A stretch of 64,000 nt of DNA. Source: Candidatus Bathyarchaeota archaeon. GTDB taxonomy: Archaea > Thermoproteota > Bathyarchaeia > Bathyarchaeales > Bathycorpusculaceae. Under the pieces are notes generated by a model, which saw only the letters and a list, made by a program, of their open reading frames with translations, was not told the origin of the DNA and did no database searches. This document shows positions 1 through 7,757 of this stretch, one piece after another. The translations under genes and the position numbers were made by a program. Position 1 is the stretch's first letter. Every line of letters starts with the position of its first letter. The stretch lies in the NCBI GenBank assembly GCA_018396705.1, contig JAGTQZ010000004.1:310001-374000 (forward strand), written 5' to 3'.

Positions 1-1
1 T

Positions 2-961
2 TTCTTTATCCCAAATATGTATGATAAACTAAACATAACTTGCCAGCTTACTAACCTCAACATAGCGGTTGTAGGCGAACAAAACGTTGCGGTAAAAATT
101 CCGTTTGTATCCTTAAACATTTCCGTCACCTACACCATGGATTTGGATGGTGGGAAAATTGAGAACGAAACCATCATTTCTCAGACTAATATTGATGGTT
201 ATGCACAGCTTAGGTCGCTCCTTATAAGTGCATCATATCATGTGGCAGCTCTCCGCTACGGGAAAGTTTTCAATTTAAACAATGACACTTTTCGACTGAA
301 GCCGTCCGCATGGAATAATATAACTATATTTTGTCCCGTTAGACCTTTAACAGTGAATTTAGTGGGCACCAATAATGTCCCCATATCAAACGCCCTGGTG
401 GAAGTTCAAGAAACAATGGGTGGATTGCAATATACTAATTACACAAACCAGGATGGCCGATCGTTCTTCAGCTGTGTTTTTGGGATTTATAATGTTAAAG
501 TTTCTTCTAGAGGGGTTATTCTTAATTCAACAGTAGTTGAACTCTTCGAGGGAAAAACGATAACGGTCTATTGTCCTCTGTATAACCTGCCAATATACGT
601 TAAGGTGATCGACTATTTTGGGCAACCAATTCCAAACGTTAACGTAACCCTAGAACGTGAAGGCGTACCGATAAACTCCAAATTGACAAACGCTAACGGA
701 ATAGCAGATTTCACGGAGATCGGAGGGACTCTGACAATAAAGGTTTACTTAACAGACCGAAACCAGCCAATTTATTCATTTACATGCCCGGTTGTTGAGG
801 CAAGGAATGAAATAAACCCAATTGAAGTTAAGTTGGCTAAGTATATTATTTTCGCCGGCCTCCTCGTTGAGACAGCATGGTTTGCAACAATTATCTTGAT
901 TGTAGTAGCTCTGGCGTTTTTCGTTCTACTTGAAGTAAGAATGAAACGTTTCAAAATATAA
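2..961 (+). CDS. Surface-anchored protein with CnaB/carboxypeptidase-regulatory-like beta repeats (5' end outside window)
   Basis: The reading frame is open from base 2, before the first ATG at 17, so the gene very likely begins upstream and only its C-terminal part is seen. The visible part carries about three beta-rich modules, each opening with a similar strand (NITCQLTNLNIAVV, ITIFCPVRPLTVNLV, TITVYCPLYNLPIYVKV) followed by a V/I-P-N-A/V-x-V turn and a T-N-x-D/N-G stretch. This is the usual signature of CnaB or carboxypeptidase regulatory-like domains. Many N-x-S/T sequons suggest N-glycosylation outside the cell. One hydrophobic helix near residues 285-305 followed by RMKRFKI is a C-terminal membrane anchor with a cytoplasmic basic tail. 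Probably an extracellular structural or adhesive protein; no enzymatic motif is visible. Confidence 0.7.
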   Translation, partial: FFIPNMYDKLNITCQLTNLNIAVVGEQNVAVKIPFVSLNISVTYTMDLDGGKIENETIISQTNIDGYAQLRSLLISASYHVAALRYGKVFNLNNDTFRLKPSAWNNITIFCPVRPLTVNLVGTNNVPISNALVEVQETMGGLQYTNYTNQDGRSFFSCVFGIYNVKVSSRGVILNSTVVELFEGKTITVYCPLYNLPIYVKVIDYFGQPIPNVNVTLEREGVPINSKLTNANGIADFTEIGGTLTIKVYLTDRNQPIYSFTCPVVEARNEINPIEVKLAKYIIFAGLLVETAWFATIILIVVALAFFVLLEVRMKRFKI

Positions 962-1095
962 GTTTCCCGAAAAGTTTGAGTTTAAATGTTGAGTCTAATT
1001 GGGAAAACTTTATATCAATTTCCGAGAATTCTTACAGTAACAAAAGCGTTATGGAACGGCAAGGTTTTATTGAATAGTTAAAGGTTGGTCGTCCC

Positions 1096-1383
1096 TTGGC
1101 GCAAGTGAAGATGTGTTCTCCCAAATGTGAACTTTTCAAGTGTGGCAAGAATGCTGCCGTTTTCCGTAGAGACGGTGTGTGGTGCAGATGGACTGAAGAC
1201 ATGTGTAATGTGGCGAACTGTTCATACGCACTTTGTGTTAAAAGGCGTCTACTTCCAAGGGGAGTATGCGGCGAAACAATAAGAAGGAAAACTGTGGAAA
1301 AACAACCTGAGGAAGTTGTTGGTCCAGCAATAAAGCTTCGGGGAAGAGCCCTCCGCAAGATAGGTGAAAGAGAACTGTTCTAA
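1096..1383 (+). CDS. Small Cys-rich protein of unknown function
   Basis: Not recognised. A 95-residue protein with a TTG start. Eight cysteines lie within the first 58 residues (positions 7, 11, 16, 30, 37, 42, 47 and 58), spaced C-x3-C-x4-C, then C-x6-C-x4-C-x4-C, then one more. Such density in a cytoplasmic archaeal protein suggests zinc or Fe-S binding. The last 35 residues are basic and cysteine-free. It converges with rpoP, whose stop lies 48 bp downstream, and a TATA-like stretch (CTTTATATC) lies near 1008. The opposite strand is also open, but the clustered cysteines and good codon flow favour this frame. Could be an RNA- or DNA-binding zinc protein; the function is not assigned. Confidence 0.55.
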   Translation: MAQVKMCSPKCELFKCGKNAAVFRRDGVWCRWTEDMCNVANCSYALCVKRRLLPRGVCGETIRRKTVEKQPEEVVGPAIKLRGRALRKIGERELF

Positions 1384-1430
1384 ACTCGAAAGTTCATCGA
1401 CATACTGCGAGCGCTCAATAATCTGAACTT

Positions 1431-1598
1431 TCACTTGGCTTGAATTCGCTTAACTACCGGAGGTCTTATTTTTTTTAGAACTCTGTAGCCGCAGACGGTG
1501 CATTTTATTTCTCCCCCTCGCAGTTCAAGCTCTTCCGTTGAAACCCTAGCTCCACACCTTAGGCATTCATAAACTATTCCAGGAGCTGCTTTTTCCAT
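1431..1598 (-). CDS. rpoP: DNA-directed RNA polymerase subunit P (Rpo12)
   Basis: A 55-residue protein with an ATG start, matching archaeal Rpo12/RpoP, the small zinc-ribbon subunit equivalent to eukaryotic Rpb12. It has the two zinc knuckles C12-x2-C15-G and C33-x2-C36-G-Y-R followed by the family's C-terminal tail VLKKIRPPVVKRIQAK. Known role: it helps RNA polymerase assembly and open-complex formation by bridging the large subunits. It reads leftward and diverges from the Trm5-family gene; the 79-bp gap between them holds AT-rich promoter sequence. The usual partner seen in other archaea (eL43) is not next to it here. The C-terminal motif makes the call close to certain despite the small size. 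Confidence 0.93.
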   Translation of the reverse strand: MEKAAPGIVYECLRCGARVSTEELELRGGEIKCTVCGYRVLKKIRPPVVKRIQAK

Positions 1599-1677
1599 TT
1601 TTATTCCCCGTTACAAAAGAATTTGTTTACTTTTAAGCATTTCCCCAGGAATAATATTATTTGTCTCGGCGATTAGT

Positions 1678-2547
1678 ATGAAGAAACGCCTAAAACATCT
1701 CCTTTCAACAGTGTTGCCGTCCGAGGTGGTAGCTACTATTTATAACTCTTACGATATCGTGGGCGACATAGCCATCATACGTCTTGCTGAGGATTCCCAA
1801 AAGCATGGCCAGACCATTGCTGAGGCAATAATGAAGGTTCATAAAAATGTTAAGACAGTTCTAGCTCAAACAAGCCCGGTTCAAGGAGACTTTAGACTTC
1901 GGAAGCTTGAGTACATTTCCGGAGAGAATAAAACAAGAACCGTCCACAAAGAGTCCGGATGCCTTTTCTCGGTTGATCTGGAACGCTGCTATTTTTCACC
2001 TAGGCTGTCCTATGAGAGAATGCGGGTTGCAAATCTCGTCCAAGACGGTGAAATCATCATAAATATGTTTGCAGGTGTTGGGTGTTTTTCTATAGTAATC
2101 GCTAAACATTCAAAGGTTGAAAAGATATATTCAATAGACATTAACCCTATAGCAGTCCGGTACATGTGGGAAAATATAAAACTCAACAATGTTCATGGTA
2201 AAATAGTCCCAATAGAAGGTGACGCAAAAGACGTAATCCTAGAAAGGCTCCGTGACACTGCAAACAGAGTTCTCATGCCGCTGCCTGAAAAAGCCCTAGA
2301 ATACTTGCCATATGCATTTCTGTCATTAAAAAACGGTAGGGGCTGGATACACTACTACGACTTTGAAAATGCAAAAAAGAATGAAAACCCCGTTGAGAAA
2401 GTTAAAGCGAAAGTTGCGGATAAGCTTAAAAAACTTAACGTGAACTTCGAGATGCCTTTCAGTCGAATTGTTCGGACAACAGGGCCAAACTGGTATCAGA
2501 TCGTCGTAGACATCCTATGCAAAGGCTTAAAGACTAGCAAATTTTAA
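1678..2547 (+). CDS. tRNA (guanine37-N1)-methyltransferase, Trm5/Taw2 family
   Basis: A class I SAM methyltransferase of the Trm5/Tyw2 family, 289 residues. The N-terminal part (about 1-110) has the family pattern IVGDIAIIRL and a small D1-type domain. The SAM site follows as INMFAGVGCFSIVIAKH with the acidic loop YSIDINPIAVRYMWENI. The catalytic loop, usually N-L-P or N-P-P, reads VLMPLPEKALEYL here. Known role of the family: N1 methylation of G37 next to the anticodon to prevent frameshifting, or transfer of aminocarboxypropyl in wyosine synthesis (Taw2). Length and motif order favour a Trm5b-like methyltransferase, but Taw2 cannot be excluded from sequence alone. The next gene is a Trm112-like protein 36 bp downstream, probably co-transcribed. 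Confidence 0.85.
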   Translation: MKKRLKHLLSTVLPSEVVATIYNSYDIVGDIAIIRLAEDSQKHGQTIAEAIMKVHKNVKTVLAQTSPVQGDFRLRKLEYISGENKTRTVHKESGCLFSVDLERCYFSPRLSYERMRVANLVQDGEIIINMFAGVGCFSIVIAKHSKVEKIYSIDINPIAVRYMWENIKLNNVHGKIVPIEGDAKDVILERLRDTANRVLMPLPEKALEYLPYAFLSLKNGRGWIHYYDFENAKKNENPVEKVKAKVADKLKKLNVNFEMPFSRIVRTTGPNWYQIVVDILCKGLKTSKF

Positions 2548-2583
2548 TAAAGAGTTGTAAAAACCATATGCGTTGGGGTTGCC

Positions 2584-2859
2584 ATGAAAAGGAAGCTTAT
2601 GGAGATATTGGCCTGTCCAATAGATAAACATCATCCCCTTGAATTATATGTTTTCGAAGAAAGAGAAGAGATCGTTGAAGGATTGATTGTCTGCCCGGAA
2701 TGTTTACGTTGGTACCCTATAAGGGATGAGATTCCAGAGATGCTTCCGGATGAGCTTAGAAAGGAAATTGAGGATCTGCCTTTCTTGAAAAAATGGAAGG
2801 AGAAAATTCCGGAAAAGATTCTGCTCGAGGGAAAACCATTCAATCTTAAAAAAAGTTAA
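2584..2859 (+). CDS. Trm112-like methyltransferase activator
   Basis: A 91-residue zinc-ribbon protein of the Trm112 / UPF0434 family. The N-terminus has the typical KLMEILACPIDKHHPLEL and the second half the typical ICPECLRWYPIRDEIPEMLP. Cysteines in ACP and CPEC supply metal ligands. In archaea and eukaryotes Trm112 binds and stabilises several SAM methyltransferases acting on tRNA, rRNA and release factor. It sits directly after the Trm5-family gene, a plausible partner context, although classical Trm112 partners are Trm9, Trm11, Mtq2 and Bud23 rather than Trm5. The start ATG at 2584 follows the sequence GGGGTTGCC, a weak ribosome-binding site. Confidence 0.85.
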   Translation: MKRKLMEILACPIDKHHPLELYVFEEREEIVEGLIVCPECLRWYPIRDEIPEMLPDELRKEIEDLPFLKKWKEKIPEKILLEGKPFNLKKS

Positions 2860-2862
2860 AGC

Positions 2863-3813
2863 CTACTTTATTCTTACGAGTTTGCTAGTTCTTGAAGATT
2901 TCAGTGCGGCTTCAGCAATTTTCAAGGCTTTTAATCCGTCCTCTCCAGTTATTAAGGGTTTTTCCTTCCCTAGGATACAGTTTGTGAAGTGTTTAAGCTC
3001 AAGTTTTAGCGGCTCCTGCCAAGGGATTCTCGGCTGAACAGTCTCTTTCGCATTCTCTATAGTCAACTCCTGTGTGATATAATCAAGTTTTACTATTGCC
3101 TCGCTTCCAGTTACCACTAGCACTCGCGTTTTGTAAGGAGTTAGCCAGTTGGATTCTATGAAGGCGTTTTTTCCGCCTTCAAAAGTGAGCATGATGTGGG
3201 CGTAATCCTCAAAGCGCTTGTGTCTCATGTTTCCAGTTTTCGCGTAAACTGCTATCGGGTCATCGTTAAATAAGTAGCGTGTTATGTCTATATCGTGAAT
3301 CGCTAAATCTTTTACAACGCCAATGTCTCCTATTCTCTCCGGCCATTGGGAAACTCTTTTAGCTGTTGCACAAACAAGCTCGCCTATACTTTTATTTTCA
3401 ATAGCATTTTTTATGTATTGTACTCCTGGAATGAAACGCATCAAGAAACCAACCGAAAGGTATAACCCTTCTTTTTCCGCCGTCTCTATTAATATTTCAG
3501 CCTGTTTAGAGTTTGCAGCCATTGGCTTTTCAACCAAAACATGTTTTCCAAATTTTAATGCTTTCAATGCTTCTTTTGCAAGACTTGTTGACCACGTACA
3601 TACACTTACCGCTTCGATTTCCTTTTTTTTCAGCATCCTTCCGGCTTCCGTATATGCTTCAACACCGAGCTGTTTTGCAACAGTTTTGGCTCTTTCAGCG
3701 TCTATGTCACAAACAGCTATGAGCTCCGTTTCCTCTAGTTCCCTGAAGATCCTTGCATGGTTTTTCCCCCAAAAACCAGCACCGATAACGGCTACCCCGA
3801 GTTTTTTATCCAT
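2863..3813 (-). CDS. Gfo/Idh/MocA-family NAD(P)-dependent sugar dehydrogenase
   Basis: A 316-residue oxidoreductase with an N-terminal Rossmann fold (VAVIGAGFWGKNHARIF), the hallmark LVEKPMAANSKQAE loop carrying the catalytic-site EKP, and the DLAIHDIDITRYLF segment with the conserved D-x2-x-H-D pattern. Closest by pattern to UDP-N-acetylglucosamine (or GlcNAcA) 3-dehydrogenases that make 3-keto sugars for 3-amino or diacetamido sugars. Last gene of a leftward four-gene nucleotide-sugar operon; its first codons overlap the end of the upstream dehydrogenase by 8 bp. Expected substrate is a UDP-sugar made by the upstream enzymes. No aminotransferase or N-acetyltransferase for the next steps is present in the window. 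Confidence 0.85.
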   Translation of the reverse strand: MDKKLGVAVIGAGFWGKNHARIFRELEETELIAVCDIDAERAKTVAKQLGVEAYTEAGRMLKKKEIEAVSVCTWSTSLAKEALKALKFGKHVLVEKPMAANSKQAEILIETAEKEGLYLSVGFLMRFIPGVQYIKNAIENKSIGELVCATAKRVSQWPERIGDIGVVKDLAIHDIDITRYLFNDDPIAVYAKTGNMRHKRFEDYAHIMLTFEGGKNAFIESNWLTPYKTRVLVVTGSEAIVKLDYITQELTIENAKETVQPRIPWQEPLKLELKHFTNCILGKEKPLITGEDGLKALKIAEAALKSSRTSKLVRIK

Positions 3814-5203
3814 TCTTCCGTAACCCCCTACCTAAACCTCGGTATACAAAGCCTTCGGATTCAACCTTCACCGGGTCTAAGATACCCTCAAAATCAACAA
3901 TCGCCGCTGGCATTTTCATTAGAAGTTTAAGCTTTTTTAGATTTAACCGTTTAAACTGGTCGTGGCCGGTGAATATTACAACACAGTCTGCGCCTTCTAA
4001 TGCCTCCGTCAAATTTTCCTTAATAGGCGGCAACTCTAATTCCGTTGAAAATTTCTGCGGTAAATATGGATCATAAAGGCTTAGTTTAACACCCCTTCTT
4101 TCAAGCATCCCAACAAACATTTTCAATGAGTTTTTTGGTGTGTCCATGATGTTTCGGTTTTGAGAAATACCTAGTAATGCAACCCTTGCTCTTCTCGTAG
4201 TTTTTCCGCAACTTTTTAACGCCTCTTGAATGAGGGCAACAGCGTGTCTTAACATTTCTTTATTGCTTTCTAAGGACACAGCCAAAGTTCGAAGTTTAAT
4301 GTTATGGCTTTCCGCATCTTCCGAGAGTATCAGGAGTTCATTGTCGACCGTGCAGTCTAATGTAGGCTGCACAAACTCACCAAGATCCGCTGTTAACAAG
4401 CTTTGAACAGTTAAGTAGTCAACGCCAATTTTCTCGCAGAAGAATGCAAACTCGTTAGCTAACACAGAACCAATTTTTCTCCTCATAGCCTCAAGTAATA
4501 TAGCCGTTTCGGCCGCCCTTACATCCATGGTTTTAATAGGCAGAGTTTTTGTGACAGAGCCAAGAAAATCCGATGCTTTTTCCAAACTATTTTCATCAAA
4601 GGCTGCAACGATTCGTTTATAATTTGCCAGACTTTTGAGCGTGTGTGTCTTCCAATCTAAAACCGGACTGTACGCAAGATAAAAGTCTACACCCAATTTC
4701 AGCCCAGATGTGTTCTCAAGAACTTCTTTTAAGATGTTCTCAGTAACATTAACTCCTACAACGCTTGTAATAATGACTAACGTGTTCTTGCGGAGGTTTA
4801 AACCTATTCTCTTAAGATTTTTTTCAATGTTTGAGTAGTCCACCCTGTCCTTTTCGTTTATTTCTGTTGGTGTTGTAACGACTATAATGTTGCTTAGGGT
4901 TACCGCTCCCTCCAAATTGCTTGTGACCCTAAGCCTTCCATCGTCCAAGTTTTTTCGCAGAACGGGTTCCACTTCTTGTCTTAAAAATGGAACTCTGCCT
5001 TTCGAAACGCGTTCCACTAAGGTTCGATCCTCATCAGCACATATTACATTAACCCCCGCTTCAACGAAAAGACATGCATGGAGAATCCCGCTTCGTCCAC
5101 AACCTACAACACATACTGTAAACTTTTCGCATGGTTCAGGATCTTTGCTTTCCTTGATTGCCGCGTCTGACATCATCATATTTTCTCCAGATTTTAGATG
5201 CAT
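3806..5203 (-). CDS. Nucleotide-sugar dehydrogenase family protein with degenerate active site
   Basis: A 465-residue protein with the three-domain layout of UDP-glucose / UDP-ManNAc dehydrogenases: N-terminal NAD fold (VCVVGCGRSGILHACLFVEAG, VVTTPTEIN), a central helical domain and a C-terminal UDP-binding domain (VALLGISQNRNIMDTPKNSL, SLYDPYLP, VIFTGHDQF). Key motifs are altered. The central A-E-x2-K-x3-N-x2-R becomes AETAILLEAMRRK, so the catalytic Lys is Ile235 and the Asn is Ala. The G-G-x-C-x-P-x-D loop becomes PTLDCTVDN, keeping a Cys (C284) without its surroundings. It lies between the phosphohexomutase and the Gfo/Idh gene. It may have changed chemistry or be non-catalytic. An ATG slightly inside (residues 9-11) is also possible as start. 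Confidence 0.8.
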   Translation of the reverse strand: MHLKSGENMMMSDAAIKESKDPEPCEKFTVCVVGCGRSGILHACLFVEAGVNVICADEDRTLVERVSKGRVPFLRQEVEPVLRKNLDDGRLRVTSNLEGAVTLSNIIVVTTPTEINEKDRVDYSNIEKNLKRIGLNLRKNTLVIITSVVGVNVTENILKEVLENTSGLKLGVDFYLAYSPVLDWKTHTLKSLANYKRIVAAFDENSLEKASDFLGSVTKTLPIKTMDVRAAETAILLEAMRRKIGSVLANEFAFFCEKIGVDYLTVQSLLTADLGEFVQPTLDCTVDNELLILSEDAESHNIKLRTLAVSLESNKEMLRHAVALIQEALKSCGKTTRRARVALLGISQNRNIMDTPKNSLKMFVGMLERRGVKLSLYDPYLPQKFSTELELPPIKENLTEALEGADCVVIFTGHDQFKRLNLKKLKLLMKMPAAIVDFEGILDPVKVESEGFVYRGLGRGLRKNG

Positions 5204-5212
5204 TCCTCAACT

Positions 5213-6601
5213 TTAGCTTTTTACGCTGTCAATTATCCTTTTAAGCTTTAGACTAAACTCTCGGACAAGTTCCTCAGCCCTTTCCTTTGTTTTTGCCTCC
5301 GCGTAAATTCTGTAAAGTGGTTCGGTTCCGCTGGGCCTCATCAAAATCGAGCTTTTATCTTCAAACCATATTTTAATTCCATCGATTGTCTCTATGTTTA
5401 GCCCCTTTGTTTCCGCGATGAGATTTTCTAAGACTTTCTCCTTAAGTTTGTTGGGGCATTCGACCTTACCTTTCTCAATAAAATACCTTGGAAGCTCGCC
5501 AAGTAATTGAGAAAGCTTCTGGCCGGTTTCAGCCATTATGTCCAGTATTAGAGCTGTTGCCATTCCCCCATCTCTAACAGCTTGATGAGGTCCATAAAAG
5601 ATTCCTCCATTTTCTTCTCCACCCAGCTTTGCGTTTAGTTTTTTCATGGTATGCGAGACAGTTACGCTTCCAACTTTTGTCCAGACAACTTCTCCACCGT
5701 AAGCTTCTGCTATATCTCTAATCAGCGTTGATGAGCTAACTGGTGAAACAACTTTCTCGCCGGGATTCCTCATTAAAAAGTATTTTTCAACTAGGGCGAA
5801 GGTTTTATCACCCCAGTGAATTTCTCCAGTCTCGTCAACAAATATGGAGCGGTCAGCGTCTCCGTCAAATGCAACTCCGACATCGGCGTTTACCGCTTTA
5901 ACCGCTAATGCCAAATCTTTTAGGTTTTCAGGACGAGGTTCCGGAGGCCTTCCCGGGAAAGTTCCATCAATGTTCGCGTTTATTGTTGTAACTCTGCAGC
6001 CTAAGTCCCTCAAAATTTTGGGAACTGCAAGAGCGCCCACGCTGTTAGCCGCGTCCACGACGACATGGTAACGCTTGTCTGCTATTTTATTAATGTCGAT
6101 ATGCGCCTTTATGGCTTCCATGTATTCATCAATTATTCCTATGAGTGGCCGTGTTTCTCCAATTTTACACCATTCAGCGTACTGCACCCTTTCTTCAAAG
6201 AAAATGTTTTCAATCTCTATTTCTTGTTCTCGTGAGATTTCTATTCCATCGTTCCATACAACCTTTATTCCATTATACTCCGGAGGATTATGGGAGGCGG
6301 TTATTATAACTGCCCCGTCTACTTTGTGTTTTTTAGTGGCATATTGTAATGCCGGGGTTGGTGCCATACCGGCGAATAAAACATTGCAACCAGTTGCATT
6401 TAACCCGGAAATAACAGCTTTGGCAAGCATCGGACTACTCGTTCTAGCATCATGTCCAACTATTAACTTACCTTTCTTGAAGAAGGTCCCTATCGCGCTT
6501 CCGATTTTTGCTGCAAGCTCTGGGGTTAACTCTTTGTTTGCTATTCCCCGAATACCGTTTGTTCCAAACAATCTTCCAGCGTTTATCATTCTTCTGGACA
6601 C
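5213..6601 (-). CDS. glmM: Phosphoglucosamine mutase / phosphomannomutase family
   Basis: A 462-residue alpha-D-phosphohexomutase. Visible landmarks in order are the N-terminal LFGTNGIRGIANKELTPELA, the phosphoserine loop TASHNPPEYNG, the metal-binding loop AFDGDADRSIFVDETG, the sugar-recognition region GEENGGIFYG (about residue 330) and the phosphate-binding MRPSGTEPLYRIYAEA near the C-terminus. Known reaction: interconversion of hexose-6-phosphate and hexose-1-phosphate (GlcN or Man/Glc). GEENGG resembles phosphoglucosamine mutases, but archaeal enzymes are often mixed in specificity. It lies between the pyrophosphorylase (10-bp gap) and the dehydrogenase (9-bp gap), so one transcript very probably covers the set. 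Full length for the family. Confidence 0.9.
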   Translation of the reverse strand: MSRRMINAGRLFGTNGIRGIANKELTPELAAKIGSAIGTFFKKGKLIVGHDARTSSPMLAKAVISGLNATGCNVLFAGMAPTPALQYATKKHKVDGAVIITASHNPPEYNGIKVVWNDGIEISREQEIEIENIFFEERVQYAEWCKIGETRPLIGIIDEYMEAIKAHIDINKIADKRYHVVVDAANSVGALAVPKILRDLGCRVTTINANIDGTFPGRPPEPRPENLKDLALAVKAVNADVGVAFDGDADRSIFVDETGEIHWGDKTFALVEKYFLMRNPGEKVVSPVSSSTLIRDIAEAYGGEVVWTKVGSVTVSHTMKKLNAKLGGEENGGIFYGPHQAVRDGGMATALILDIMAETGQKLSQLLGELPRYFIEKGKVECPNKLKEKVLENLIAETKGLNIETIDGIKIWFEDKSSILMRPSGTEPLYRIYAEAKTKERAEELVREFSLKLKRIIDSVKS

Positions 6602-6611
6602 CTTCTGAAGC

Positions 6612-7697
6612 TTAGAGTATGCATGTCGAAGTTGTCACGCTTTCATAAACCTCTTTCGCTGGACAGATTGTTACTCCTCTTGCTAGCTTAACATGATCCC
6701 CGATGACAACGTGATCTCCAATGACGCAATTCTCGCTTATTTCGACGTTTTCTCCGATGATTGCGTTTTCACCAATTATTGCGCCGTTGATGATGCATGA
6801 GTCCGCTATAGAGACACCTTCAAATATTACCGAGTTTTTTATCTGCACATTTTTTCCAATGTTAACGTTTCTTCCTAATACCGTGTATGGTCCAATTACG
6901 GATCCTTCTCTAATGGAAGAGCGTTCACCACAAAATGTTGGTTGAATAATTTTGCCCACTCCTTTTACTGTGTTTTGCCATCTATCGTTGACTTTTCTAA
7001 GTAAAATCCTATTTACATTTAAATAGTCCTCGATCTTGCCTATATCCGTCCAAAATCCATCAAACATGTAGCCGTAAAGTTTCCCCTCTTTTACAAGTTT
7101 TGGAAAAACTTCCCGTTCTAAGGAGACTTTCATTCCTTCCGGGATATAACTGAAAATTTCCGGGCTAAAAACATACACGCCGGCGTTTATGAGGTTTGAT
7201 GGCGAGAATTCTCTTGGAGGTTTTTCGATGAAATTTTTTATTCTACCGTCTTCTGTTAACTCTGCAACTCCATATCTGCTTGGGTCTTTAACACGATGAA
7301 GTGCTATCGTTGCAACGGCGTTTTTCTCTTCGTGCATTTTAATAATTTCTAGATAATTTATATCTGCAAAAATGTCTCCATTAATGACCAAGAATTTTTC
7401 CTTGCCTAAGATTCTCTCTGCTCTTTTTATTGGACCGCCGGTTCCTAATGGTTTTCTAGGAGGATCGCATGAATAAACGATTCTCATTCCGTTTCTTGAG
7501 AACTTTGCTTGTCTTAGATGGAATGCTGTTTGACCATTGACAGCGAATATCACCTCTTTAAAATTGCTTTCATAAAGCTTTTCGATAATCCATTCTACAA
7601 GAGGCTTATTGATTATTGGAAATAAAATCTTTGGTCGCGTGCAGCTTAACGGCCTAAGCCTTGTTCCGAATCCACCGGCAAGGATTAAAGCCTTCAA
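6612..7697 (-). CDS. Sugar-1-phosphate nucleotidyltransferase with left-handed beta-helix tail
   Basis: NDP-sugar pyrophosphorylase of about 361 residues. The N-terminal catalytic domain shows KALILAGGFGTRLRP, then TRPKILFPIINKPLVEW, and the metal-binding VINGDIFAD. The C-terminus (about residue 265 on) is a run of hexapeptide repeats typical of a left-handed beta-helix (IIGENAIIGENVEISENCVI). It resembles mannose-1-P guanylyltransferases and the archaeal glucose- or GlcNAc-1-P uridylyl/thymidylyltransferases; substrate is not settled. The frame is open to 7790, but a TTG at 7697 has GGTGAG about 6 nt upstream and places the start at the conserved K-A-L-I-L-A-G-G; a GTG at 7706 is the alternative. 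The longer version would overlap the divergent gene. First gene of the sugar operon. Confidence 0.87.
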   Translation of the reverse strand: MKALILAGGFGTRLRPLSCTRPKILFPIINKPLVEWIIEKLYESNFKEVIFAVNGQTAFHLRQAKFSRNGMRIVYSCDPPRKPLGTGGPIKRAERILGKEKFLVINGDIFADINYLEIIKMHEEKNAVATIALHRVKDPSRYGVAELTEDGRIKNFIEKPPREFSPSNLINAGVYVFSPEIFSYIPEGMKVSLEREVFPKLVKEGKLYGYMFDGFWTDIGKIEDYLNVNRILLRKVNDRWQNTVKGVGKIIQPTFCGERSSIREGSVIGPYTVLGRNVNIGKNVQIKNSVIFEGVSIADSCIINGAIIGENAIIGENVEISENCVIGDHVVIGDHVKLARGVTICPAKEVYESVTTSTCIL

Positions 7698-7757
7698 AGA
7701 ACTCACCGCCAATTTGGCTGCAAGCTTATATTCAAAGCCTTCTAATAAAACAGTTTC

